Source: Owenia fusiformis (Eukaryota > Annelida > Polychaeta > Sabellida > Oweniidae). From it: a stretch of 29,615 bases of DNA. The DNA lies in the NCBI GenBank assembly GCA_903813345.2, contig CAIIXF020000001.1, positions 60,872,270 to 60,901,884 on the forward strand, in the 5' to 3' direction. Both the position numbers and the translations under genes were made by a program. The notes under the pieces were generated by a model that was not told the DNA's origin, searched no databases, and worked only from the letters and a program-made list of their open reading frames with translations. Position 1 is the first letter of the stretch, and the number at the start of each line of letters is the position of its first letter. Positions 21,301 to 28,354 of the stretch are shown in pieces.

Positions 21301-24300
21301 GTGGCAACTTGGGGCATCATACATTCCAACTCAAGCAGAGCAACAACTAGCAGCATTAGTAATACAAACATGGGTTGGAAACCACTTCATAAAATAATGG
21401 TTCTCTTTTTGCTCTTTTAGAATAGAGAGGCTCTGAGGGAATATGCTTCATCAGTGGCAACTTGGGGCATCATACATTCCAACTCAAGCAGAGCAACAAC
21501 TAGCAGCATAAGTAATACAAACATGGGTTGGAAACCACTTCATAAAATAATGGTTCTCTTTTTGCTCTTACAATAGAATAGAGAGGCTCTGAGGGAATAT
21601 GCTTCATCAGTGGCAACTTGGGGCATCATACATTCCAACTCAAGCAGAGCAACAACTAGCAGCATAAGTAATACAAACATGGGTTGGAAACCACTTCATA
21701 AAATAATGGTTCTCTTTTTGCTCTTTTTGAATAGAGAGGCTCTGAGGGAATATGCTTCATCAGTGGCAACTAGGGGCATCATACATTCCAACTCAAGCAG
21801 AGCAACAACTAGCAGCATTAGTAATACAAACATGGGTTGGAAACCACTTCATAAAATAATGGTTCTCTTTTTGCTCTTTTACAATAGAGAGGCTCTGAGG
21901 GAATATGCTTCATCAGTGGCAACTTGGGGCATCATACATTCCAATTCAAGCAGAGCAACAACTAGCAGCATTAGTAATACAAACATGGGTTGGAAACCAC
22001 TTCTTAAAATAATGGTTCTCTTTTTGCTCTTTTAGAATAGAGAGGCTCTGACGGAATATGCTTCATCAGTGGCAACTAGGGGCATCATACATTCCAACTC
22101 AAGCAGAGCAACAACTAGCAGCATTAGTAATACAAACATGGGCTGGAAACCTCACACTGAAATAATAGTTCTCTTTTTGCTCTTTCAGAATAGAGAGGCT
22201 CTGAGGGAATATGCTTCATCAGTGGCAACTAGGGGCATCATACATTCCAACTCAAGCAGAGCAACAACTAGCAGCATTAGTAATACAAACATGGGTTGGA
22301 AACCACTTCATAAAATAATGGTTCTCTTTTTGCTCTTTTTGAATAGAGAGGCTCTGAGGGAATATGCTTCATCAGTGGCAACTAGGGGCATCATACATTC
22401 CAACTCAAGCAGAGCAACAACTAGCAGCATTAGTAATACAAACATGGGTTGGAGACCACTTCATAAAATAATGGTTCTCTTTTTGCTCTTTTAGAATAGA
22501 GAGGCTCTGACGGAATATGCTTCATCAGTGGCAACTTGGGGCATCATACATTCCAACTCAACAGAGCAACAACTAGCAGCATTAGTAATACAAACATGGG
22601 TTGGAAACCACTTCATAAAATAATGGTTCTCTTTTTGCTCTTTTTGAATAGAGAGGCTCTGAGGGAATATGCTTCATCAGTGGCAACTAGGGGCATCATA
22701 CATTCCAACTCAAGCAGAGCAACAACTAGCAGCATTAGTAATACAAACATGGGTTGGAAACCACTTCATAAAATAATGGTTCTCTTTTTGCTCTTTTTGA
22801 ATAGAGAGGCTCTGAGGGAATATGCTTCATCAGTGGCAACTAGGGGCATCATACATTCCAACTCAAGCAGAGCAACAACTAGCAGCATTAGTAATACAAA
22901 CATGGGTTGGAAACCACTTCATAAAATAATGGTTCTCTTTTTGCTCTTTTTGAATAGAGAGGCTCTGAGGGAATATGCTTCATCAGTGGCAACTAGGGGC
23001 ATCATACATTCCAACTCAAGCAGAGCAACAACTAGCAGCATTAGTAATACAAACATGGGTTGGAAACCACTTCATAAAATAATGGTTCTCTTTTTGCTCT
23101 TTTAGAATAGAGAGGCTCTGACGGAATATGCTTCATCAGTGGCAACTAGGGGCATCATACATTCTAACTCAAGCAGAGCAACAACTAGCAGCATTAGTAA
23201 TACAAACATGGGTTGGAAACCACTTCATAAAATAATGGTTCTCTTTTTGCTCTTTTAGAATAGAGAGGTTCTGACGGAATATGCTTCATCAGTGGCAACT
23301 AGGGGCATCATACATTCCAACTCAAGCAGAGCAACAACTAGCAGCATTAGTAATACAAACATGGGCTGGAAACCTCACACTGAAATAATAGTTCTCTTTT
23401 TGCTCTTTTAGAATAGAGAGGCTCTGAGGGAATATGCTTCATCAGTGGCAACTAGGGGCATCATACATTCCAACTCAAGCAGAGCAACAACTAGCAGCAT
23501 TAGTAATACAAACATGGGCTGGAAACCTCACACTGAAATAATAGTTCTCTTTTTGCTCTTTCAGAATAGAGAGGCTCTGAGGGAATATGCTTCATCAGTG
23601 GCAACTAGGGGCATCATACATTCCAACTCAAGCAGAGCAACGACTGGCAGCATTAGTAATACAAACATGGGCTGGAAACCACTTCATAAACCCCAGTACT
23701 ACACTGTCAGGAAAAAGGTGACATCACTGTAGCTTTCAATTGCATTTTAGTCGCATTTACTGTATGTTCTTGCCAATTACATTTTTGGCTAGAACTATAG
23801 GAATTTCATAGCTATTGGTATATGCACGTCCGCGTAACTGTCTGCCATCTGTGGTCAAGCTAATCTCCAAAACAAAGTTAATTTATGACACATGGCCAAT
23901 TCGCCTGTAAAAAGTACACAAAGTGATCAATCTAAATCTGTGAAAAATACATTAATTTGAAGGACAATGTTGAACATGAACACACACACTTTTCCTGGTA
24001 TAATATGTTTCTATTTTTTTCATAATAAACATTTTTGTAGGACTCTTTATTACTTCATAATACTAGGAACCCATACACCAAATGTTGAGACCCAAATCCC
24101 ATGGGAAATTTACCCACGCTTCGAATGAAAAATTCGGTTATTTCATGATTTTTTGCTATTTTCGATAAATTGCCATCTCCATTTTCCTGGTATAAAATGG
24201 TAGATGTCTTTTCATAATAAATATTTTTGGATGACTCTTTATTACTTCATAATACTTAGGAACCCATATATCAAATTTTGAGACCCAAATCCCATGGGAA

Positions 24301-27300
24301 ATTTACCCACGCTTCGACTGAAAAATTGGGTTATTTCATATACAATACAATACATCTCTATTTTCCTGGTATTATATGTTTCTATTTTTTATAATAAATC
24401 TTTTGGGAGGACTCTTTATTACTTCATAATACGAGGAACCCATTCCCCAAATATGCACCAAATTTTGAGACCCTGGCCCCATGAGAAATTAATTCATGCT
24501 TCAACCAAATATTTGTGATTTTCTGCGAATTTTCTCCTATTTTCAATAGATCAACATTAATCTTATATTTAGTTTTTAAACATTTTAGGAGGACATTAAT
24601 ACGTTCTGAATACTAGGAACCCATACATTTACTATGTACCAAATGTTTAGACCTGAACCCCATGGGAAATTCACGTTTGCTTTGATCATATACTTTTGAT
24701 TTTTGTCGTTTAGAGCACCATATCATTGTTGTGTGATGTGCAATTTGTAATAAATTGTATTACACGTAGTCTTAATTATCCTGTTTGGCCTTACATACGT
24801 TACATCGTGAAAGATGGTTATATAGTACTTTAAGGTAATTCCTTATTTTCAGTTTTAATGGCAATCCTAATTGGAGCCCCGTGTTTTTTCAGGAACACAT
24901 AACTCATTCCATTCAGATGCACAAACAGTGTATAAACATAGCAGATAGTACATTATAGAAAATTACTAACCATCAACTAATAATCTAAATACATATTTGA
25001 ACTCAGTGTAAAATTGAAAGAGCTGACCAAGTATGGAATGAGTTCCAGAAATAACATTGGACTCCACTTAAGATTTCTGAACATACAGAATTACCTTAAG
25101 TGTTTCTCATTGCTCTTCCTAACTTCTACATTGTGTACTTTCAGGGCATGAACATTTTCAGAGAAATGACAAAGCTCAGTGGAAGCTCGAATCCCTTGAA
25201 GATTTGGTACAGGCTTACTGGTTACAACAGAGACCATGCCATTAATACATTGATCAATCAAAAAATCATTTCTCCAAAGAAAATCAGATTTGATATTTGA
25301 CCTTACCCTGCAAAGATGTGAGAAAGAATATGACATCTCACACAAATCCAAACAAAGTCCTGTGATGGATCCCTACTGAAACCAACAAACCAAATCTTCA
25401 AGGCATTTGAGTTGCTGTCGAGTCATCACTTCTTAATATTAACCACAGTATATAAATGTACAAGTAAAAGATCCTAAATTTTCCCCAAACTACTGAATTT
25501 GTCGCCTTTCAATAAGACTTAAAGTCTTGATATTTAGGTGTTTCTTTGGATTAAGAAGGAATTACCATAATGTTTATTAACATATTATGCCCCTAAAACA
25601 GACATCATAAGCTATCATAAGCACCAGTTTTCAGTCAAAGCATGGGTAACGTTCTCATTGGATTTGGGTCTCAAAATTTGGTGGATATTTGGTGTATGGA
25701 AACATATTATACCAGGAAAATGGAGACAGTAATCTATTGAAAATCGGACAAAACTGTGAAAATCACAATTTTTCAGTCAAAGCATGGGTAAATTTCACAT
25801 GGGATTTGGGTCTCAAAATTTGGTGTTTGGGCTCCTAGTATTATTAAGTAATAAAGAGTCCTACAAAAATGTTATTATGAAAAATATAAACATTTTATAC
25901 CAGGAAAAGGAGATGGCAATTTATCGAAAATAGCAAAAAATCATGAAATAACCGAATTTTTCAGTCGAAGTGTGGGTAAATTTCCCATGGGATTTGGGTC
26001 TCAAAATTTGGTGTGCAGGTGTTTTAGGTCATGGACAACAGTAAGTCAAATGAGGAAGATGATCCGAAAGAAAGTTGGTTTTTCGCCATATTTTGGACCA
26101 CCCTAATACGAGGGTTGTCCCAGAGGTAAATGCACTATATGCTCTAACTTTCTTTAATATTCTTCAATTCAGCTGAAATTTTGTGTATATAACAATTGAA
26201 GTTTTATCTATTATATCCTGAAGTTCAAGCATCCAACATTAATATTAAGTCTTAATATGGTTGCTATAACAACATGGGGTAGGGGTGGGCGGGGCAGGTA
26301 CCAATTTTTCTAATTATGAAAATATCTAAAGTGTTATTTTATTAATATTTCTTTCCTTTAAATGGTCAAAATGTTTGGGAAACTGTTCTTATTCAACATG
26401 ATGTTAATCAAGTAGGAATAATGACATTTAGCGTGATGTCATAATACCACATTTCAATAGTCACGAATTCAAATAAAGTCACAGTCAAGAAATTGCAAAA
26501 TGGCTGCAATTCTCACCTGATAACAGAAGGCCTTGCGTTTGGTGGCCTAATTTCATACTTCACTTGGACTCACAGCCACGCAAAACAATGCTACCATGTA
26601 GAAAGTATATAAGGAGTATATACCAGATAGAACTACAATTATGGGGTGGCAGAAGAGATTTAAAAGAGAAGATTTGACCCTGTATGACAACTCCAAACAT
26701 GGGAGGCAAAAACTCCACAAGTCACAGTGGAAGAAATTTGACCTGACAGGCATCAAAAGTACATAACATGCAAAGGGCAATATTTTGAGAAAATGTGAAA
26801 TGGGACACTGTGCAATATACATCCATTAAATCTAGGATGTGCTCATAGTAATTTAGTATCTTTAAATGTATTTTTGAGCATACTTCTCATAGCTACACCA
26901 AATGGTATTTGTTGATTAATTATTTCAGATTTTCAATTTTTTATTCCTTTTGACGTGACTGTATAACCTGCCCTGCCCTACCCAAACTCACCAACTTGAT
27001 TTTATTATAACATCAATATAGTTTTATCAGTCAACATGAAAATTTCTAGTATAAAAAAAATGTCTCTAAGGAACATTTACTGAAAATTTCATGGAAAAAT
27101 ATCAATTATTGATAAAGTTAGAGCATATAGTGCATTACTTCTGGGACAACCCTCGTAGATATATTTATAAAAGGATATGTTAACCTGTGAGCCAATGGGA
27201 AGAGGCTATAAATTTAAATGGGTCTTTTTCTTTATTAATGCAAAAGGGTCAGTTGGAGTAATGTCAGGGGTAATGTCAACCAGTTTTGACTATGCATCTG

Positions 27301-28354
27301 TTTTATTTCTTTTTCAGGCATTGGATAATAGTACTGCAGCAAAGGGAATTTTTAAAGGTAAGAACTAAATGTCATCATTGAGTTTCTTCTATTTTATTCA
27401 ATGGGACTGAGGCTAAATGTGTAAATTCAGGTAATGAACCATCCTTCAACAACAGACTCAGACATATTAATTTATTAAATCACTTGCTCTCAGATGTTAC
27501 TCTCTATTTCAGATCTGCACTACTCCAAGAGGGACTTGGAAACAGACATACTGCCATATCTCGCCATGACGAACTCAACTCTTAGATATCCTGGTAAAAA
27601 AATAAAAATTTGCGAAATACATATGATGTTGAAATTAATTAAAAAGAAATACTTAGAATAATGGTTAGATTTATTTAGAACTGTTGTTGTCAATATATTT
27701 ACAATATTACCCCTGCTCTTCAGTCTATATTTCTTAAATACTTAGAATAATGGTTAGATTTAACTAGAACTGTTGTTGTCAATATATTTAACATATTCAT
27801 TATGAATATTCCCAGATCCTTACTATAATTACAATTTCTTTTATTTTCCAGGTCAGATCACATTCCTACAAGAACTAACAAGATTTCCCAAGTTTTCTTC
27901 CACAAGGTAATTAATGTTTATTAATTGAAATAATTCAATGAAGTAGGACTCATATTTCCTATAAAATGTGCAATTCACTTTTGGAATTGGAAATAAAGAC
28001 ATTTGGAGACGATAACACGTAAATATGTTCATATAATTTTAATAGATAAAAAATCATTACAGAAATCAACAAGTATTACAATAGTACATATATAAACAAG
28101 TATTATGTATATTGACTTAACTCTTAATATAGAAGTTAAAACATTTCATACAAGACTGATGTTTGTATTCCAGGTCAGAGGTGCTTAGTGAGAAGGACAT
28201 AATGGACTCATTAGAGACAGACTCTAACTTAGAACCACCCTCCACTACCTCATCATTACCAAACGCAACAGATCTCACGAACAGTCAACAAACAATACAG
28301 CCTCCCATAGAGGAGGAGGTTATAATAGAGGATTACGATGATGATGATTGGTGA
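9349..28354 (+). CDS. RAD17: RAD17, checkpoint clamp loader subunit (whole spliced gene)
   Basis: Seventeen exons join in phase to about 629 codons (human is about 681). RAD17 pairs with RFC2-5 and loads the RAD9-RAD1-HUS1 clamp at damaged DNA, upstream of ATR-CHK1. Landmarks: SSAFDDFDDF near residue 10; TELAVHKKKIEEVETWL (77-93); Walker A GASGSGKT (113-120); Walker-B-like KIILVEE (193-199); sensor-1 region FIISDS (228-233); sensor-2 region GDIRGAINSLQF (303-314); IGGKDASLFMFRALGKILYC and YLHQNYPEF in the collar region; LREYASSVATRGIIHSN (465-481) and PLHKPQ in exon 13; ILPYLA (near 538); and an acidic tail IIEDYDDDDW (620-629) like the tail that binds 9-1-1 in vertebrates. S607-Q608 is an SQ kinase site. 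Introns 8 and 12 are filled by tandem arrays. Start choice is inferred. Confidence 0.93.
9725..9749. repeat. Perfect 10-bp hairpin
   Basis: TTGCGTGACA (9725-9734) and TGTCACGCAA (9740-9749) are exact reverse complements around a 5-nt loop. The word GCGTGACA recurs nearby (about 9783), suggesting a fragment of a repeated element. Confidence 0.6.
9920..10215. mobile_element. Short inverted-repeat element (MITE-like)
   Basis: 9931-9959 and 10175-10203 are inverted copies over 29 bp with one mismatch (core CCTGTATCAACACCTGA). The similarity fades outward. There is no open frame between them and no clear target duplication was found. Confidence 0.5.
11150..11216 (+). mobile_element. tRNA-like SINE head, copy 1
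   Basis: TTGCTCGAGTGG (11155-11166) resembles a pol III A box, and GGTTCGATTCTC (11199-11210) is a near-consensus B box at tRNA spacing. The cloverleaf is not well formed and no 3' CCA-ready acceptor stem is seen, so a tRNA-derived SINE is favoured over a tRNA gene. Confidence 0.55.
11519..11585 (+). mobile_element. tRNA-like SINE head, copy 2 (degenerate)
   Basis: AAGTGGTAGAGCATCAGA and a decayed B box GGGCTCGATTTG parallel copy 1 across about 65 bp, 365 bp downstream. It ends about 60 nt before the exon 2 acceptor. Confidence 0.5.
11648..11872 (+). CDS. RAD17: RAD17 exon 2
   Basis: 75 codons between TTTCAG and GTTAGT. It starts KRNSWVSSAFDDFDDFGNDH, matching the conserved N-terminal WV..FDDF signature, continues through a Ser/Lys/Gly-rich disordered part, and ends LWSEKHSPKLQ, which aligns with the PWVDKYKP..Q lead into the AAA+ domain. 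Confidence 0.88.
11873..12343 (+). other. RAD17 intron 2
   Basis: 471 nt, AT-rich, with CTCAATAAAAA-type short duplications near 12090-12130. No gene or element is recognised. Confidence 0.7.
12344..12427 (+). CDS. RAD17: RAD17 exon 3
   Basis: 28 codons, TELAVHKKKIEEVETWL then NHHLVRKKHSQ. This is the most strongly conserved N-terminal helix of the family, just before the P-loop. Acceptor TTTTTAG, donor GTAGCT. Confidence 0.95.
12428..13139 (+). other. RAD17 intron 3
   Basis: 712 nt. At 12445-12600 there is a transposon-like fragment with repeated GTGTTC(C/T)ACTTA words and an AGTAAAACCTGTGTAAGTGG start, resembling pogo-type ends. The rest shows nothing. Confidence 0.5.
13140..13290 (+). 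CDS. RAD17: RAD17 exon 4 (Walker A)
   Basis: Encodes KAPLLLLTGASGSGKT, a full P-loop for ATP binding, then IQEWNNPLPGEAQRDEEW. The human loop differs at the variable positions only. Acceptor TTATAG, donor GTGAGT, phase 1 end. Confidence 0.95.
13291..13696 (+). other. RAD17 intron 4
   Basis: 406 nt, AT-rich, nothing recognised. Confidence 0.7.
13697..13827 (+). CDS. RAD17: RAD17 exon 5 (Walker-B-like strand)
   Basis: Encodes SKQFSDFLLRANKYNKLQIF and ends NKIILVE. FLLRA.KYNKLQ is a family signature. The Walker B acidic pair is split by the intron, with the second residue coming from exon 6. Acceptor ACCTAG, donor GTGGGC. Confidence 0.94.
13828..14164 (+). other. RAD17 intron 5
   Basis: 337 nt. 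It contains a 20-bp direct duplication (CAACATGTATTAATCACTTT) at about 14031-14070. Nothing else is seen. Confidence 0.7.
14165..14217 (+). CDS. RAD17: RAD17 exon 6
   Basis: Seventeen codons plus two bases, EFPNAFLKDATLFHSTL, completing LVEEFPN (LVEDLPN in human). Acceptor GATTTCAG, donor GTAAGA. Confidence 0.92.
14459..14584 (+). CDS. RAD17: RAD17 exon 7 (sensor 1 region)
   Basis: Encodes SYLATGRCPLVFIISDSSSG then LFPKDIQLELGVHSI. GRCPL.FIISDS is diagnostic of RAD17. Acceptor ATTTTTAG, donor GTAATT. Confidence 0.95.
14852..14921 (+). CDS. RAD17: RAD17 exon 8
   Basis: Encodes SFNPIAPTSLSKVLTKIA then TEEHQK, the FNP.APT segment of the AAA+ lid. Its donor GTGAGA opens the intron that is filled by the 43-bp array. 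Confidence 0.94.
15137..16841 (+). repeat. 43-bp minisatellite filling RAD17 intron 8 (about 39 units)
   Basis: The unit is 43 bp, CTCTATATAAACAACATTGG then TAATTCTTTCATTTCAAACTCGC. The first two units are 53 bp through an extra ATTACAAC-like insert. A five-unit higher-order block of 217 bp repeats from 15246, 15463 and 15680, recognisable by the GCTTC, GCTAATTC, CCCCTC and TATATATA variants. The array ends exactly at the exon 9 acceptor: the last unit reads CTTCCATTTCAG instead of TTTCAAAC. The polypyrimidine tract used for splicing is thus itself a repeat unit. Confidence 0.96.
16842..16953 (+). CDS. RAD17: RAD17 exon 9 (sensor 2 region)
   Basis: Encodes NRSGISVPAKATIESLAMGS then AGDIRGAINSLQFACLK. 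GDIR.AINSLQF holds the sensor-2 arginine region. Its acceptor is the last unit of the minisatellite. Donor GTGAGT. Confidence 0.95.
17215..17394 (+). CDS. RAD17: RAD17 exon 10
   Basis: A Lys-rich variable stretch (CRKKGVKRTNNGASVKLKKS) followed by the conserved IGGKDASLFMFRALGKILYC, where the clamp-loader collar begins. The basic patch may be a nuclear localisation signal. Acceptor TTGCAG, donor GTAAGA. Confidence 0.95.
17395..17891 (+). other. RAD17 intron 10
   Basis: 497 nt, AT-rich. I see no gene, repeat or element in it. Confidence 0.7.
17892..17989 (+). CDS. RAD17: RAD17 exon 11
   Basis: Encodes ELSDDVAVPDLPKHL then VHQYRDPLTINPE, aligning with the human LPSHLSEYERDTLLVEPE segment. Acceptor ATTTTCAG, donor GTCAGT. 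Confidence 0.92.
17990..18561 (+). other. RAD17 intron 11
   Basis: 572 nt, AT-rich. I see nothing to annotate beyond the polypyrimidine tract at its 3' end. Confidence 0.7.
18562..18708 (+). CDS. RAD17: RAD17 exon 12
   Basis: 49 codons, phase 0 at both ends. Includes CLSGDVFTAYLHQNYPEFYT and STEYISSADYLTNEWS. LHQNY..F and the S..D.L....W pattern match the human protein. Its donor (AGT|GTAAGT) faces the 30-copy array of candidate acceptors downstream. Confidence 0.94.
18709..19097 (+). other. RAD17 intron 12, unique part before the exon array
   Basis: 389 nt of unique AT-rich DNA. Its last bases, GCTCTTTTACAATAG, give the first of the tandem candidate acceptors and probably represent the original 3' splice site region. 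Confidence 0.65.
19098..23564 (+). repeat. Tandem array of 29 truncated RAD17 exon-13 copies with candidate 3' splice sites
   Basis: Unit starts (AATAGAGAGG): 19098, 19251, 19409, 19562, 19720, 19873, 20031, 20184, 20337, 20495, 20648, 20801, 20957, 21110, 21268, 21421, 21577, 21730, 21883, 22036, 22189, 22342, 22495, 22647, 22800, 22953, 23106, 23259, 23412; the full exon follows at 23565. Spacings are mostly 153 or 158 bp, with 156 twice and 152 once. Each unit is the exon's first 129 nt (NREALREYASSVATRGIIHS to KPLHK) fused to about 24 nt of intron-like pyrimidine tract (GGTTCTCTTTTTGCTCTTTT). None has the exon's 3' part or its donor. Sequence before the copies (30 including the full exon): CAATAG 8, TTTTAG 10, TTTCAG 2, TTTTAC 5, TTTTTG 5; so 20 have AG in place and 10 do not. 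Identity between units is very high, implying recent expansion. Confidence 0.96.
23412..23564 (+). pseudogene. RAD17: Penultimate exon-13 copy, possible in-frame 5' extension of exon 13
   Basis: This copy has a TTTTAG acceptor and, unlike the earlier ones, runs open into the complete exon because the join reads CTCTTTCAGAAT (LFQN). Splicing here would give a 306-nt exon that adds 51 residues: a duplicate of the NREALREYA segment plus a hydrophobic intron-derived bridge (HTEIIVLFLLFQ). Whether it is used is unknown. Confidence 0.4.
23565..23717 (+). CDS. RAD17: RAD17 exon 13, the only complete copy
   Basis: 51 codons from NREALREYASSVATRGIIHS through MGWKPLHKPQYYTVRKK, then the donor AAG|GTGACA. 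It is the sole copy with the PQYYTVRKK end and a donor. Its acceptor TTTCAG is the best match to consensus in the array. Phase 0 fits exons 12 and 14. It carries a private change (ATTGSIS, ATTSSIS in the others). It matches human LREYSTSIATRGVMHSN and PLHKPQ. Confidence 0.93.
23991..24690 (+). repeat. Satellite-like direct repeats, about 180-190 bp unit
   Basis: Units start with TTTCCTGGTAT at 23991, 24183 and 24362, with a fourth decayed unit from about 24541. Each carries GGACTCTTTATTACTTCATA, a TAGGAACCCAT segment and CCCATGGGAAATTTACCCA. Identity falls from the first units to the last. Confidence 0.8.
24834..25095. mobile_element. TTAA-flanked short inverted-repeat element
   Basis: The ends GGTAATTC and, in reverse complement, GGTAATTC are flanked by TTAA on both sides (24830-24833, 25096-25099). 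Weaker inverted similarity (AACTCATTCCAT on both arms) continues inward. It has the flank type and GGT start of the 8242-8645 element. There is no transposase frame. Confidence 0.6.
25628..26018 (-). repeat. Inverted copies of the 23991-24690 satellite
   Basis: The same motifs appear in reverse complement: AAGCATGGGTAAATTTCACA, GATTTGGGTCTCAAAATTTG, TACCAGGAAAA and AATAAAGAGTCCTACAAAAA. There are about three partial units. With the left cluster they form a large inverted repeat around about 0.9 kb of other DNA. Confidence 0.8.
26109..27155 (+). mobile_element. Mariner-type transposon relic
   Basis: Terminal inverted repeats of about 43 bp begin CGAGGGTTGTCCCAGA at both ends with one mismatch and a one-base indel. 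TA flanks both sides (26107-26108, 27156-27157), the Tc1/mariner target duplication. The 1,047-bp body is shorter than a typical 1.3-kb mariner and has no intact transposase. A recognisable fragment remains at 26641-26766. Confidence 0.8.
26641..26766 (+). pseudogene. Transposase N-terminal remnant (mariner-like)
   Basis: The frame reads MGWQKRFKREDLTLYDNSKH then GRQKLHKSQWKKFDLTGIKST and stop. W..RFK.....L.D....GR resembles the mariner segment W.KRF..GR...DD.RSGRP that links the two helix-turn-helix units. No DD(34)D catalytic region is seen. The match is short and judged by eye. Confidence 0.45.
27318..27357 (+). CDS. RAD17: RAD17 exon 14
   Basis: A 40-nt exon, ALDNSTAAKGIFK, between TTTTTCAG and GTAAGA. 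It joins exon 13 in phase 0 and exon 15 in phase 1, and aligns with human CLAAKALFPD. Confidence 0.82.
27513..27593 (+). CDS. RAD17: RAD17 exon 15
   Basis: Encodes DLHYSKRDLETDILPYLAMT then NSTLRYP. LPYLA is conserved in the family. Acceptor TATTTCAG; the donor G|GTAAAA is acceptable but not strong. Confidence 0.88.
27647..27794 (+). repeat. Direct duplication of about 60 bp
   Basis: AAATACTTAGAATAATGG and the following 40 bp at 27647 recur from 27736 with a few differences (for example TTATTTAGAA versus TTAACTAGAA). The spacing is 89 bp, inside RAD17 intron 15. Confidence 0.8.
27852..27906 (+). CDS. RAD17: RAD17 exon 16
   Basis: Encodes GQITFLQELTRFPKFSST. Q..QI.FIQ.I.R.P in human aligns. 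Acceptor TTTTCCAG, donor GTAATT, phase 2 end. Confidence 0.9.
28174..28354 (+). CDS. RAD17: RAD17 exon 17 (C-terminal tail and stop)
   Basis: Encodes a disordered Ser/Thr-rich tail, S-Q at 607-608, and the end EEEVIIEDYDDDDW followed by TGA (28352-28354). The human tail also ends in an IIEDY acidic motif, known to bind the 9-1-1 clamp and to be a casein kinase 2 target. The window's protein ends in tryptophan rather than the human-type end. Confidence 0.93.

Larger units (their letters stand above)
23718..27317 (+). other. RAD17 intron 13
   Basis: 3.6 kb made largely of mobile or satellite DNA: direct about 185-bp repeats (23991-24690), a TTAA-flanked element (24834-25095), inverted copies of the same satellite (25628-26018) and a mariner relic (26109-27155). 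No exon is recognised between them. Confidence 0.7.

Noticed and set aside
19131-23105. A separate repetitive protein made of 51-residue units (REALREYASSVATRGIIH..)
   Set aside because: The frames begin inside truncated RAD17 exon copies, have no own start context, and break at TAG or frame shifts; they are by-products of the array rather than a new gene.
25100-25300. An exon of RAD17 after TTTCAG near 25145 (GMNIFREMTKLSGSS..)
   Set aside because: It does not match the RAD17 segment expected between PQYYTVRKK and LPYLA, and exon 14 at 27318 joins exon 13 in phase without it.
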